Shown here piece by piece: positions 8,583-15,849 of a stretch of 37,433 nt of DNA. Made by a program: the position numbers and the translations under genes. Below the pieces are notes generated by a model, which did no database searches, was not told the origin of the DNA, and was given only the letters and a program-made list of their open reading frames with translations. Source of the stretch: an uncultured Gemmatimonadota bacterium (lineage in GTDB: Bacteria; Gemmatimonadota; Gemmatimonadetes; Gemmatimonadales; Gemmatimonadaceae); NCBI GenBank assembly GCA_902825965.1, contig CADEDA010000025.1, positions 1-37,433 of the forward strand, given 5' to 3'. How positions within the stretch are numbered: the stretch's first letter is position 1; each line of letters starts with the position of its first letter.

Positions 8583-9443
8583 GTGGCGCTCGCGACCTGG
8601 CGTGAGCGCCTGCGCGCGGTCCTGCAGTCGCACGCCACCGGCCGCGCGCTCCTCGCGTGGCGTATCCGCGGCCAGGCCGAGGCCCTGCTCGCCTCGCGCG
8701 GCCTGCGTGCGCCTGGTGCCCAGCTGGCGGATCGGCTCCAGCACCGCGTGGCGCGTGGACCCTTCGCCGGCATGCTCTACCCGCGCCGCCGCGGCGACAT
8801 CGTGCACGCGGCCAAGCTGCTCGGGACCTACGAGTCCGAGCTGCATCCCGCACTCGAGCGCCTCCTCGAGCGGGCGCCCACGCGGGTCGTCAACGTCGGC
8901 TCCGGGGACGGCTACTACGTCGTCGGCATCGCCCGCCGGCTGCCCACGGCCCAGCTCATCGCCGTCGATCCCGATCCGCTCGCACAACGCGCCTGTGCCG
9001 CCACCGCGGCCCGCAATGGGGTGGCCGGACGGGTCACGCCGCGCGTCCGCCTCGACGCGGCGGGATTGCAGGCGGAACTCGGCCCGCACCGCTGCCTCTG
9101 CGTCGTCGATTGCGAGGGCTTCGAGGACGACTTGCTCGATCCCGTCGCGGCACCGGCCCTGGCGGCGGCGGATCTCCTCGTCGAGACGCACGATTTCGCC
9201 CGTGAAGGCGTGACGGCGCGGTTGACGGCACGCTTCGCGGCGACCCACGATATTGCACGCATCGAGCTCGCGGCGCGTGACGTCGCGGCCGTCGCGGCCG
9301 CCGTCCCGGCCTTCGCCGCACTCGTCGCCGACCGCGACGCGCGCGTCGGCGCGGGCCTGCTCGAGGAGTTCCGGCATCGCCCGCAGTCCTGGCTGGTCTG
9401 CACCAGCCGCGCGTGGACACCCCAAGCTTCCGAGAGACCCTGA
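8583..9443 (+). CDS. Class I SAM-dependent methyltransferase-like protein
   Basis: The 286-residue protein has a Rossmann-type motif I, VVNVGSGDGYYVVGIA (about residues 101-116), and the acidic end of beta2 (LIAVDPD). Further on is CLCVVDCEGFEDDLLD, which matches the motif IV/V region of FkbM-like methyltransferases. The N-terminal ~90 residues are helical and Arg-rich. No signal peptide is seen, so it should act in the cytoplasm. The acceptor is unknown. The start GTG lies three bases after the zinc-ribbon stop, and the stop overlaps the next start (ATGA), so the gene is in the middle of an operon. Confidence 0.72.
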   Translation: MALATWRERLRAVLQSHATGRALLAWRIRGQAEALLASRGLRAPGAQLADRLQHRVARGPFAGMLYPRRRGDIVHAAKLLGTYESELHPALERLLERAPTRVVNVGSGDGYYVVGIARRLPTAQLIAVDPDPLAQRACAATAARNGVAGRVTPRVRLDAAGLQAELGPHRCLCVVDCEGFEDDLLDPVAAPALAAADLLVETHDFAREGVTARLTARFAATHDIARIELAARDVAAVAAAVPAFAALVADRDARVGAGLLEEFRHRPQSWLVCTSRAWTPQASERP

Positions 9444-10420
9444 TGGCTCCGCTCGACATCCCCCGCCTCGCCGTCGGCGACCGCGTGCAGCACGAACTGC
9501 TCGTGCGCGAACGCGACGACAAGACCACCAAGACCGGTGATCCCTTCGTCATCCTCAAGCTCGGCAACGCCACCGGTGCGCTGTCGGTGAACGTCTGGAA
9601 GGAGTTCGTGCCGCTCGTCGAGGGCGTGCGCCCCGGCCAGGTGGTGCAGGTCATCGGGACCGTCGAGAGTTATCGCGGTGCCAAGCAGCTCAAGCTCACC
9701 TCCGCGCCGCGGGTGGTGGCCCTCGCCGCGGCCAATGCCGACGAGTTCCTGCCGCGCGTGAGCGTGGGCATCGACGAGCTCTGGTCCCGCGTCGATGCCT
9801 GGCGCGCCGAGATGCGGGGCTCGCTGCGCGCCGTGGTCGACCTGTTCTTCGCCGACGACGTCTTCCGCGAGCGCTTCGCGCGCGCGCCCGGCGCCACCCG
9901 CGGCCATCACGCACAGGTCGGCGGGCTCCTGCTCCACTCCTGCGAGGTCGCCAACATCGCCCGCGCCGCCGTGCAGACCATGCGCGGCGACATCGCGCTC
10001 GTCACCGCCGGGGCGTTGCTGCACGACATCGGGAAGGTCGAGGCGTACAGCGTCGAGCTCGCGGGCTTCGAGAACACGCAGTCCGGGCACCTCATCGGTC
10101 ACATCGTGCTCGGCTCGCTCATGCTCGACGAACGGCTGCGCCGCCTGCCGGACGGCAGCGTCTCCGCCGCGCAGCGGCTCGAGCTGCACCATTTCATCCA
10201 GTCGCACCACGGGATCCCGGAGTTCGGGGCTGCGGTGCGCCCCATGACCCTCGAGGCTGAGCTGCTGCATTTCGCCGACCAGAGCTCCGCCAAGGGGAAT
10301 GACTTCAACGACGCGGTCGACGACGGCGAGCTCTTCGCCTCACCCGACGCCGAGTTCTCGGCCAAGCGGTCCTGGCGCCTCGAACGACGCGTCTGGCGCC
10401 GCACCCACACCTGGGACTGA
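9443..10420 (+). CDS. OB-fold plus HD-domain protein, YhaM-like 3'-5' exonuclease
   Basis: Counted from the ATG at 9443 the protein has 325 residues. It has an N-terminal OB-fold (about 8-95, with KTGDPFVILKLGNATGALSVNVW), then an HD phosphohydrolase domain (about 145-290). Metal-binding motifs visible are HHAQVGGLLLHS, the HD pair in GALLHDIGKVEAY, and HHFIQSHHG. OB plus HD is the architecture of Bacillus YhaM, a 3'-5' exoribonuclease of about 314 residues. The nucleic-acid role is inferred from this match. I chose 9443 because it forms an ATGA overlap with the preceding stop; a frame extension to 9413 exists but is inside the upstream gene. Confidence 0.85.
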   Translation: MAPLDIPRLAVGDRVQHELLVRERDDKTTKTGDPFVILKLGNATGALSVNVWKEFVPLVEGVRPGQVVQVIGTVESYRGAKQLKLTSAPRVVALAAANADEFLPRVSVGIDELWSRVDAWRAEMRGSLRAVVDLFFADDVFRERFARAPGATRGHHAQVGGLLLHSCEVANIARAAVQTMRGDIALVTAGALLHDIGKVEAYSVELAGFENTQSGHLIGHIVLGSLMLDERLRRLPDGSVSAAQRLELHHFIQSHHGIPEFGAAVRPMTLEAELLHFADQSSAKGNDFNDAVDDGELFASPDAEFSAKRSWRLERRVWRRTHTWD

Positions 10421-10424
10421 CCCC

Positions 10425-11948
10425 ATGACCACCATCAAGCAAGCCGACTTCATCCAGTCCATCGCCGACGCGCTGCAGCACATCTCGTACTACCATCCGC
10501 TCGACTACATCCACGCCCTCGCGGCGGCGTACGAACGCGAGCAGAGCCCCGCGGCCAAGGATGCGATCGCGCAGATCCTCACCAACTCGCGCATGTGCGC
10601 CGAGGGACATCGGCCCATCTGCCAGGACACGGGCATCGTGGTCGTGTTCCTCAAGGTCGGGATGGACGTGCGCTGGGACGCCACCATGTCCGTGCAGGAG
10701 ATGGTGGACGAAGGGGTGCGCCGCGCGTACCTGCTCCCGGAGAATGTGTTGCGGGCGTCGATCGTCGCGGACCCGGCCTTCACCCGCAAGAACACGCGGG
10801 ACAACACACCCGCCGTCGTGCACTACGAGATCGTCCCCGGCGACCGCGTCGAGGTGAAGCTGGCCGCCAAGGGCGGCGGCTCCGAGAACAAGTCGAAGTT
10901 CGCCATGCTCAACCCCAGCGACTCGATCGTCGACTGGGTGCTCAAGACCGTGCCGACGATGGGGGCCGGATGGTGCCCGCCGGGCATGCTCGGCATCGGC
11001 ATCGGGGGGAGCGCCGAGAAGGCGATGCTGCTCGCGAAGGAATCGCTGATGGAGCACATCGACATGGCCCAGCTCAAGGAGCGCGGGCCGCGCAACAAGC
11101 TCGAGGAGTTGCGCATCGAGCTGCACGACAAGGTCAATGCGCTCGGCATCGGGGCGCAGGGCCTCGGCGGACTGTCGACAGTGCTCGACGTGAAGATCTT
11201 CGACTATCCCACACACGCCGCGTCCAAGCCGATCGCGATGATCCCCAACTGCGCTGCCACCCGGCACGCCCACTTCACACTCGACGGGAGCGGCGTCGCC
11301 GAACTGCCGATCCCGTCGCTCGAGGATTGGCCGCGCGTGACCTGGAAGCCGGACGTCAACGCCAAGCGCGTCGACCTGGACCGGCTCACCGCGGCGGAGG
11401 TCGCCACGTGGACCGTCGGAGACCGGTTGCTGCTCAACGGCAAGCTGCTCACCGGCCGCGATGCCGCGCACAAGCGCATCGCCGACCTGTTCGCGTCGGG
11501 CCAGGGCCTGCCACCGGAGGTCGACTTCACCGATCGCGTGATCTACTACGTGGGGCCCGTGGACCCCGTGCGCGACGAGGCCGTGGGGCCGGCCGGCCCC
11601 ACCACGGCCACACGCATGGACAAGTTCACCGAGATGATGCTCGCAAAGACCGGGCTCATCGCGATGATCGGCAAGTCCGAGCGCGGGCCCGCGGGATTGG
11701 AGGCCATTCGCAAGCACAAGGCTGCGTACCTGATGGCCGTCGGCGGCGCCGCATACCTGGTGTCCAAGGCCATCCGCTCGTCGCGGGTCGTGGCGTTCGC
11801 GGACCTCGGCATGGAGGCCATCTATGAGTTCGAGGTGCACGACATGCCGGTGACCGTGGCCGTGGATGCTGCCGGACAGAATGTTCACGAGTCCGGCCCC
11901 AAGCTCTGGCAGGAACGGATCCGCGGCTTGCCCGTACTACAGGGCTGA
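10425..11948 (+). CDS. fumA: Fumarate hydratase, class I (4Fe-4S)
   Basis: This 507-residue enzyme converts fumarate and malate in the TCA cycle. The N-terminal alpha domain carries candidate Fe-S cysteines in MCAEGHRPICQDTG, near WCPPGMLGIGIGG, and in IPNCAATRHAHF. The C-terminal beta domain begins near GDRLLLNGKLLTGRDAAHKR and includes GPAGPTTATRMDKF and the conserved end ADLGMEAIYEFEVHDMPV. Length and two-domain layout fit single-chain class I fumarases (about 500-550 residues). Tartrate dehydratase shares the fold and cannot be fully excluded. The start ATG is four bases past the upstream stop; the frame extends upstream but overlaps that gene. It appears to be transcribed with its neighbours. 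Confidence 0.93.
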   Translation: MTTIKQADFIQSIADALQHISYYHPLDYIHALAAAYEREQSPAAKDAIAQILTNSRMCAEGHRPICQDTGIVVVFLKVGMDVRWDATMSVQEMVDEGVRRAYLLPENVLRASIVADPAFTRKNTRDNTPAVVHYEIVPGDRVEVKLAAKGGGSENKSKFAMLNPSDSIVDWVLKTVPTMGAGWCPPGMLGIGIGGSAEKAMLLAKESLMEHIDMAQLKERGPRNKLEELRIELHDKVNALGIGAQGLGGLSTVLDVKIFDYPTHAASKPIAMIPNCAATRHAHFTLDGSGVAELPIPSLEDWPRVTWKPDVNAKRVDLDRLTAAEVATWTVGDRLLLNGKLLTGRDAAHKRIADLFASGQGLPPEVDFTDRVIYYVGPVDPVRDEAVGPAGPTTATRMDKFTEMMLAKTGLIAMIGKSERGPAGLEAIRKHKAAYLMAVGGAAYLVSKAIRSSRVVAFADLGMEAIYEFEVHDMPVTVAVDAAGQNVHESGPKLWQERIRGLPVLQG

Positions 11949-11976
11949 TCCCTCCCACACCCGACCGAGATCCCCG

Positions 11977-12480
11977 ATGACGTTCCGCTCCTTACTCCGC
12001 CGGCCTGCGTTCGTGCTGCTCGTGGGCGCGATGCTGCTCGGACTTTCGGCCCCGCGCCTCCGCGCGCAGTCACCGGATCAGGACGCCGCGTATCGCACGC
12101 TCACCCAGCTGTTCGACGCGATGCGCGCGCGGGATACCGCAGCAATGCGATCAGCATTCGTGAGTAATGCTTCGATGCAGTCGCTGCACCCTGAACGCGG
12201 CGTGAGCTTCAACTCGATCGAGGGGTGGATCTCCGGCGTCTCGCGCGCACCGGCAGGTGTTGTCTTGGACGAACGCTTGGCGAACCCGGTGGTGAAGGTC
12301 GATGGTGATCTCGCGAGCGTTTGGGTGGACTACTGGTTCTTCCTGGGTGATCGACTTTCGCATTGCGGAGTGGACGCCGTGCTGCTGCATCGACAGAACG
12401 GTCAGTGGAAGATCTTCTCCATCGTCGACACGCGCCGTTCAACCGGATGCGCGCCAGCACCACAAAGCAGCGCGCACTGA
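11977..12480 (+). CDS. Secreted NTF2/SnoaL-like protein
   Basis: The 167-residue product has an N-terminal signal peptide (RRPAFVLLVGAMLLGLSA, cleavage near LRAQS) followed by an NTF2-like cone fold. Signs of the fold are the starting helix QDAAYRTLTQLFDAMRARDTAAM, a middle GDLASVWVDYWFFLGDR strand pair and the last strand GQWKIFSIVDTRR. This matches the nuclear transport factor 2/SnoaL 'lumazine-binding' family, whose members range from enzymes to ligand binders; no activity can be assigned. GC content and codon choice fall from about position 12130 onward compared with the rest of the operon, which continues into the following intergenic stretch. The ATG at 11977 gives a clean signal peptide. 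Confidence 0.78.
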   Translation: MTFRSLLRRPAFVLLVGAMLLGLSAPRLRAQSPDQDAAYRTLTQLFDAMRARDTAAMRSAFVSNASMQSLHPERGVSFNSIEGWISGVSRAPAGVVLDERLANPVVKVDGDLASVWVDYWFFLGDRLSHCGVDAVLLHRQNGQWKIFSIVDTRRSTGCAPAPQSSAH

Positions 12481-12724
12481 CACAAAGACGGGGCATACAT
12501 TCACGAATTCCGGACATCGGCAGCGGTTCGACATGCGAACCGAACTGCTTGTCAGCCAATGATTTAAGGGGCAACAGGAGTTCGGGATTCGATTTTAGTT
12601 CATGTGTAAAATGCCCGCAACGTTAGGCCACACTTGGCTTTAGGGCTGTTCTGGTTAGCTTTATTTTCATCGAAGCCGCGGCTAGCCACGGACGGCGGCC
12701 GCGCCAGACCCAGCCGGAGACCGT
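12481..12724 (+). other. AT-richer intergenic stretch
   Basis: About 244 bases without a supported gene. It is clearly less GC-rich than its surroundings. It holds a 7-bp hairpin (12524-12530 with 12536-12542) and a TAAAAT near 12607 that could be a -10 box. The GTTAGGC near 12620 resembles an integron core site but has no matching partner. No RNA gene was recognised. Confidence 0.5.
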
Positions 12725-12934
12725 ATGCGGAAGCCACGACCTAACTCGTACAACCCCGCGCAGGCCCTCCACCTCATCGCGAGCGATCGCAACGGCGATG
12801 CGCTCAGCTGCCCCTCCTGCTCGGGATCGATTCAGCGGGAGCCGGGTAATGCACCTCCACCACCCAGGACGCACGTCACGCTCAAGTGCACCGCCTGCGG
12901 ACGTGTCGCTCGCTACATCGCGGGCGCCGCGTAA
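12725..12934 (+). CDS. Small zinc-ribbon protein upstream of cold-shock gene
   Basis: The 69-residue protein has two CxxC motifs, CPSC at about 29-32 and CTAC at about 55-58, separated by a Pro-rich linker. This is a likely single zinc-binding site. The start ATG is preceded by CCGGAGACC, an acceptable ribosome binding site. It ends 34 bases before the cold-shock gene on the same strand, so both may be on one mRNA. It differs in sequence from the zinc-ribbon protein at 8358. Function is unknown. Confidence 0.68.
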   Translation: MRKPRPNSYNPAQALHLIASDRNGDALSCPSCSGSIQREPGNAPPPPRTHVTLKCTACGRVARYIAGAA

Positions 12935-12968
12935 CCCCAACCCCTCCCGTCATAGGAGTACGAAGGCA

Positions 12969-13175
12969 ATGGCTCGAATCAGTGGCACCGTGAAGTGGTT
13001 CAATGACGCGAAGGGATTCGGATTCATCCAGCGGGAGGGAGGTCCGGACGTCTTCGTCCATTTCAGCGCGATCCAGTCGAACGGCTTCAAGTCGCTCGCC
13101 GAGGGCGACAAGGTCGAGTTCGAGATCGTGGATGGACAGAAGGGGCCGCAGGCCGCGAACGTCACGAAGGTCTGA
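12969..13175 (+). CDS. csp: Cold-shock domain protein
   Basis: The 68-residue protein is a single cold-shock domain. RNP1 (KGFGFI) and RNP2 (VFVHFSAI) are both intact, so it should bind single-stranded RNA or DNA as a chaperone. AGGAG lies about ten bases before the ATG. A strong hairpin terminator follows the stop. A second paralogue is present at 32015-32224 on the other strand; the two differ in the loop after RNP1 (QREGGPD here, TPDNGTKDC there). Confidence 0.96.
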   Translation: MARISGTVKWFNDAKGFGFIQREGGPDVFVHFSAIQSNGFKSLAEGDKVEFEIVDGQKGPQAANVTKV

Positions 13176-13189
13176 GCATCGCGCCAGTC

Positions 13190-13228
13190 ACGACGAAGCC
13201 CCCGACCGCCGGTCGGGGGCTTCGTCGT
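13190..13228. terminator. Strong hairpin terminator between convergent genes
   Basis: An 18-bp perfect stem (13190-13207 with 13211-13228) with a 3-base loop (GCC). It stands between the cold-shock gene and the leftward gene ending at 13268 and may serve both directions. A true T tract is lacking. Confidence 0.85.
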
Positions 13229-13267
13229 TCGTGTCCGGTCCTGGACGGCCGCCGGCCGCTCAGGCGC

Positions 13268-13624
13268 TCAGGCGCTGAGCGGGAGCTCCATCTGCACCAG
13301 TCGGGGTGGGCGGCGGGTATTCGCAGCGCGCAACGCCGCGTCACCTGCCGCGGCCGCTCGAGGCGCCGACTCCGCAACGGCCGGAGCGACCGCGCGGTCA
13401 GCGACCTCGGGCACATCACGCAGCAGTTCCGCCGTGGTGTGCCGGAGCTGCATCACGCGCAGCGGCGCCGCGAGGGGATCGCACGCGCCGCTCCCGAAGG
13501 CCTGCACCTCGCGCTGTGCCTCCTCGGGCAGGATCCGCGCGAGCGGGTGCGCCAGCAGTCGCTCCACCTCTGCGTGGTCGCGGACGGTGAGTGCCGCGAT
13601 CAAGGCATCCAGATAGGCCAGCAC
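13268..13624 (-). CDS. Hypothetical protein, 118 residues
   Basis: I do not recognise this protein. It begins with a helical Ala/Leu-rich part (AYLDALIAALTVRDHAEVERLLAHPLARILPEE) and ends with MELPLSA; the second half is Ala/Arg/Pro-rich and probably disordered. No membrane segment or catalytic motif is visible. I placed the start at the GTG at 13624 because AAAGGAGGG lies four bases upstream of it; the frame remains open upstream but lacks such a site. It lies downstream of the NrtR-type regulator on the same strand with a 102-base gap that may hold its own promoter. Confidence 0.6.
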   Translation of the reverse strand: MLAYLDALIAALTVRDHAEVERLLAHPLARILPEEAQREVQAFGSGACDPLAAPLRVMQLRHTTAELLRDVPEVADRAVAPAVAESAPRAAAAGDAALRAANTRRPPRLVQMELPLSA

Positions 13625-13726
13625 GGTCCCTCCTTTTGCCGTTAGGTACACTTTGCAACTATTACTGCTACCCGGCAAGGGGGTGGGGCTGTCACGGTCC
13701 TGTCGCGATCCCGTCGCGAGCGGAGG

Positions 13727-14413
13727 CTACTGGAGCAGCTCGAACCGCACCGAACGGCGCGTGCCGCGGCGGCGGCGCGGGGCGTAGCGGAACAACTGCG
13801 CCGGCCGACCGCGTCCCTCGGAGCGCCACGACTCGGTGGGCTCGACGAGGTAAGCCCCCTGCAACGCCCGGCGGAAGCTCGCCTTGTGCAGCCGCCGGCC
13901 CAGCAGGAGCTCGTACATCTCCTGCAGCTCCGAGAGCGTGAACTCCGCCGGCAACATCCGGAAGGCGATCGGCACGAGGTCCATCCGCTCGCGCAGCGCA
14001 GTGGCAGCAGCCCGCAGCATGGCATCCTGCCGTGGCGCGAGCGGGCCGAGCGCCTGGACATCGACCCACTGCATGCCCGCCGGCGCCGCGGAGCCCATCG
14101 GCAGCACCGCGACATAGGCCACGGAGAGTGCACTCGCGGACGGGTGACGCCGGTTGTCACCGAAGGCGCCGAGCGACTCGATCCAGGCCGGCGCACGGCC
14201 GAGCCGCTCACGCGCCAGGCGCCCGGCGGCGAGATCGAGACCGACCGCCGGGTCGAGCGCTTGCCACGGCAGCGCGAGCGCGGCGCGCGGCGTCGATGGG
14301 GCGTCCACGAGCACCACCAACCGGTGGCGCTCGGCGCTGAGGCAGACGAGGTCGAGGGAAGCGGCGGCCGGCGGACGGCCGGCGCGCGCGACGGAGTGGG
14401 GGCGGTCGCGCAT
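13727..14413 (-). CDS. nrtR: NrtR-type (Nudix-related) transcriptional regulator
   Basis: The 228-residue protein has a degenerate Nudix domain followed by the NrtR winged helix. Nudix-part signs are the ESLGAFGDNRRHPSASALSVAYVAVL strand region (in part LGAFGD and VAYVAVLP). The Nudix box is poorly conserved, so hydrolysis is unlikely. The C-terminal part has FTLSELQEMYELLLGRRLHK, SFRRALQGAYLV and GRPAQLFRY, which match the NrtR DNA-binding domain. In known cases NrtR represses NAD salvage/synthesis genes and is released by ADP-ribose. No NAD gene is adjacent. An inverted repeat lies just upstream of the start within the promoter, suggesting autoregulation. Confidence 0.82.
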   Translation of the reverse strand: MRDRPHSVARAGRPPAAASLDLVCLSAERHRLVVLVDAPSTPRAALALPWQALDPAVGLDLAAGRLARERLGRAPAWIESLGAFGDNRRHPSASALSVAYVAVLPMGSAAPAGMQWVDVQALGPLAPRQDAMLRAAATALRERMDLVPIAFRMLPAEFTLSELQEMYELLLGRRLHKASFRRALQGAYLVEPTESWRSEGRGRPAQLFRYAPRRRRGTRRSVRFELLQ

Positions 14414-14423
14414 CGTGCCGTAA

Positions 14424-14450
14424 TTAGTATCGCTTTGTTACTAAAGTCAA
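14424..14450 (-). promoter_or_regulatory. Candidate NrtR operator overlapping its own promoter
   Basis: TTAGTA at 14424-14429 and TACTAA at 14439-14444 form a 21-base palindrome with a 9-base centre, in a locally AT-rich patch. Read on the minus strand, TTGACT (14450-14445) is a near-consensus -35 and the inner arm TACTAA serves as a -10 (15-base spacer). The start codon is at 14413, so transcript leaders would be only a few bases long. Confidence 0.6.
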
Positions 14451-14466
14451 CCCGACGGCGGCGACC

Positions 14467-14745
14467 TCAGTGCGAGATCGTCCCCTGCTTCGTCGTGTCC
14501 ACCTCATCCGTCGCGCCGGCGCGGAAGAGGAACGCTTCCATGTTCCGCGTGAGGAACTGGCGGGCCTGCGGATCCATTACGTTCAAACCGTAGTGGTTGA
14601 TCAGCATCGTCTGCTGCTTGAGCCACTGCGCCCAGCAGTCCTTGCACGTCCCCTCGAGGATGCGCGCGCCGATCGCGCCGGGGAACGGCGGACGCTCGAA
14701 CCCTTCCTTCTTGGCCCCGCACTTGAGGCACGTGATCTCAGCCAT
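14467..14745 (-). CDS. yggX: Fe(2+)-trafficking protein, YggX family, with added CxxC motifs
   Basis: The 92-residue protein matches YggX (about 90 residues), linked to protection of Fe-S clusters from oxidative damage. The core PPFPGAIGARI, WAQWLKQQTMLINHYGLN and RQFLTRNMEAFLF align well with the family. Two CxxC motifs are added, at residues 6-9 (CLKC) and 34-37 (CKDC). E. coli YggX has one Cys at position 7 and none at the second place. Four cysteines at this spacing could form a zinc or Fe site; this is inferred. The start is the ATG at 14745, before which the frame continues only as antisense to the divergent gene. Confidence 0.9.
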   Translation of the reverse strand: MAEITCLKCGAKKEGFERPPFPGAIGARILEGTCKDCWAQWLKQQTMLINHYGLNVMDPQARQFLTRNMEAFLFRAGATDEVDTTKQGTISH

Positions 14746-14769
14746 CGCGTTCCACTCCGGTCCCATCCA

Positions 14770-15849
14770 GTGAAGCCGGAATCTAGCACCGACGCGCACG
14801 CGCGGACGACCCCACCCGCGCACCATCGTCCGGCGGGCGGGTTCCGCAACCCGTGGCCAGGCTCCACACCCACCGGCTTCTCCGGACTCCTGCGATGGGG
14901 GTTCGAGCGCCTGGGCCGCCGACGCGAGCCGACGGCCGCAGACGACACCGCGTCGGCAGGGGCCGCGCGCGGCGCGACGAGCCAAGCAGCGGACGGTGCT
15001 GCCATCGGTCACCCGCGCGCCGCACTCGACGCGTGGACCGTCACGGCGATCGGGCACTCGACCTTCCTCCTGCAGCTCGGCGGACTCAACATCCTCACCG
15101 ACCCGGTGTGGGCCGAGCGCGCCTCGCCGCTGGGGTTCGCCGGTCCCCGTCGGCATCATCCGCCCGGTGTGGCCCTCGAGGCGCTGCCGCCGATCGACGT
15201 CGTCCTGCAGTCGCACGATCACTACGACCACTTCGACGATGCGGCCGTGCGTGCCCTCGCGCGTCGTCACCCGCAGGCGACGTGGTGTGCGCCCCTCGGT
15301 GTGGCGCAGCGCCTCCGCGCGCGCGGCGTCGCGCAGGTCATCGAGCGCGACTGGTGGCAGTCGGCCACGCTCGGCGCCGCCGACATCGGTTGTGTGCCGG
15401 CGGCGCACTTCTCCGGCCGCACGCCGTTCGACCGCGACCGGACCCTGTGGTGCGGCTGGACCGTCGCCGTGCGGGGGCGCCGCTGCTATTTCGTCGGTGA
15501 CACGGGCATGCATCCCGAGTTCGGACGGATCGCGGACACGTTCGGTCCCTTCGACCTCGTGCTCATGCCGATCGGTGCGTATGAACCGCGATGGTTCATG
15601 CGGCCCGTGCACCTCGATCCCGACGAGGCGCTCGAGGCGTTCGCGTTGCTGCGCGCCGCGGATCCGCGTTCGGCCGAGCGGCGGCCCGTGATGGTGGGGA
15701 TGCACTGGGGGACCTTCACGCTCACCGACGAGCCGCGGGACGAACCGCCGCGCCGCGCCCGCGAGGGATGGCGCGCGCGTGGATGGCCCGCGGACGACCT
15801 CTGGCTGCTCACGCCAGGCGAGACCCGGGCGCTCCGAACCTCGCCCTGA
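14770..15849 (+). CDS. MBL-fold metallo-hydrolase, NAPE-PLD-like
   Basis: About 359 residues from the GTG at 14770. The family's N-terminal GGFRNPWPG motif is present near residue 19, so the start must be upstream of it. The metal site is seen in SHDHYDHFD (HxHxDH), PAAHFSGR, FVGDTGMHPEF and a final MHWGTF. This matches bacterial N-acyl-phosphatidylethanolamine phospholipase D-like hydrolases, which cleave phosphodiesters in lipids; the actual substrate here is unknown. A Ser/Ala-rich insert of about 35 residues sits between the N-terminal motif and the MBL core. The GTG start is a best guess; no clear ribosome binding site is visible. The 3' end overlaps that of the convergent gene by 41 bases. 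Confidence 0.82.
   Translation: MKPESSTDAHARTTPPAHHRPAGGFRNPWPGSTPTGFSGLLRWGFERLGRRREPTAADDTASAGAARGATSQAADGAAIGHPRAALDAWTVTAIGHSTFLLQLGGLNILTDPVWAERASPLGFAGPRRHHPPGVALEALPPIDVVLQSHDHYDHFDDAAVRALARRHPQATWCAPLGVAQRLRARGVAQVIERDWWQSATLGAADIGCVPAAHFSGRTPFDRDRTLWCGWTVAVRGRRCYFVGDTGMHPEFGRIADTFGPFDLVLMPIGAYEPRWFMRPVHLDPDEALEAFALLRAADPRSAERRPVMVGMHWGTFTLTDEPRDEPPRRAREGWRARGWPADDLWLLTPGETRALRTSP

Noticed and set aside
7158-9425. Open frame of 755 codons on the minus strand
   Set aside because: Antisense to the SPFH, zinc-ribbon and methyltransferase-like genes, and without motifs.
12570-12600. GTTCGGGATTCG resembling a tRNA T-arm
   Set aside because: No acceptor, D or anticodon stems can be drawn around it.
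12605-12630. GTTAGGC core resembling an integron attC or attI site
   Set aside because: No matching RYYYAAC partner at the proper distance, no inner paired boxes, and no integrase gene in the window.
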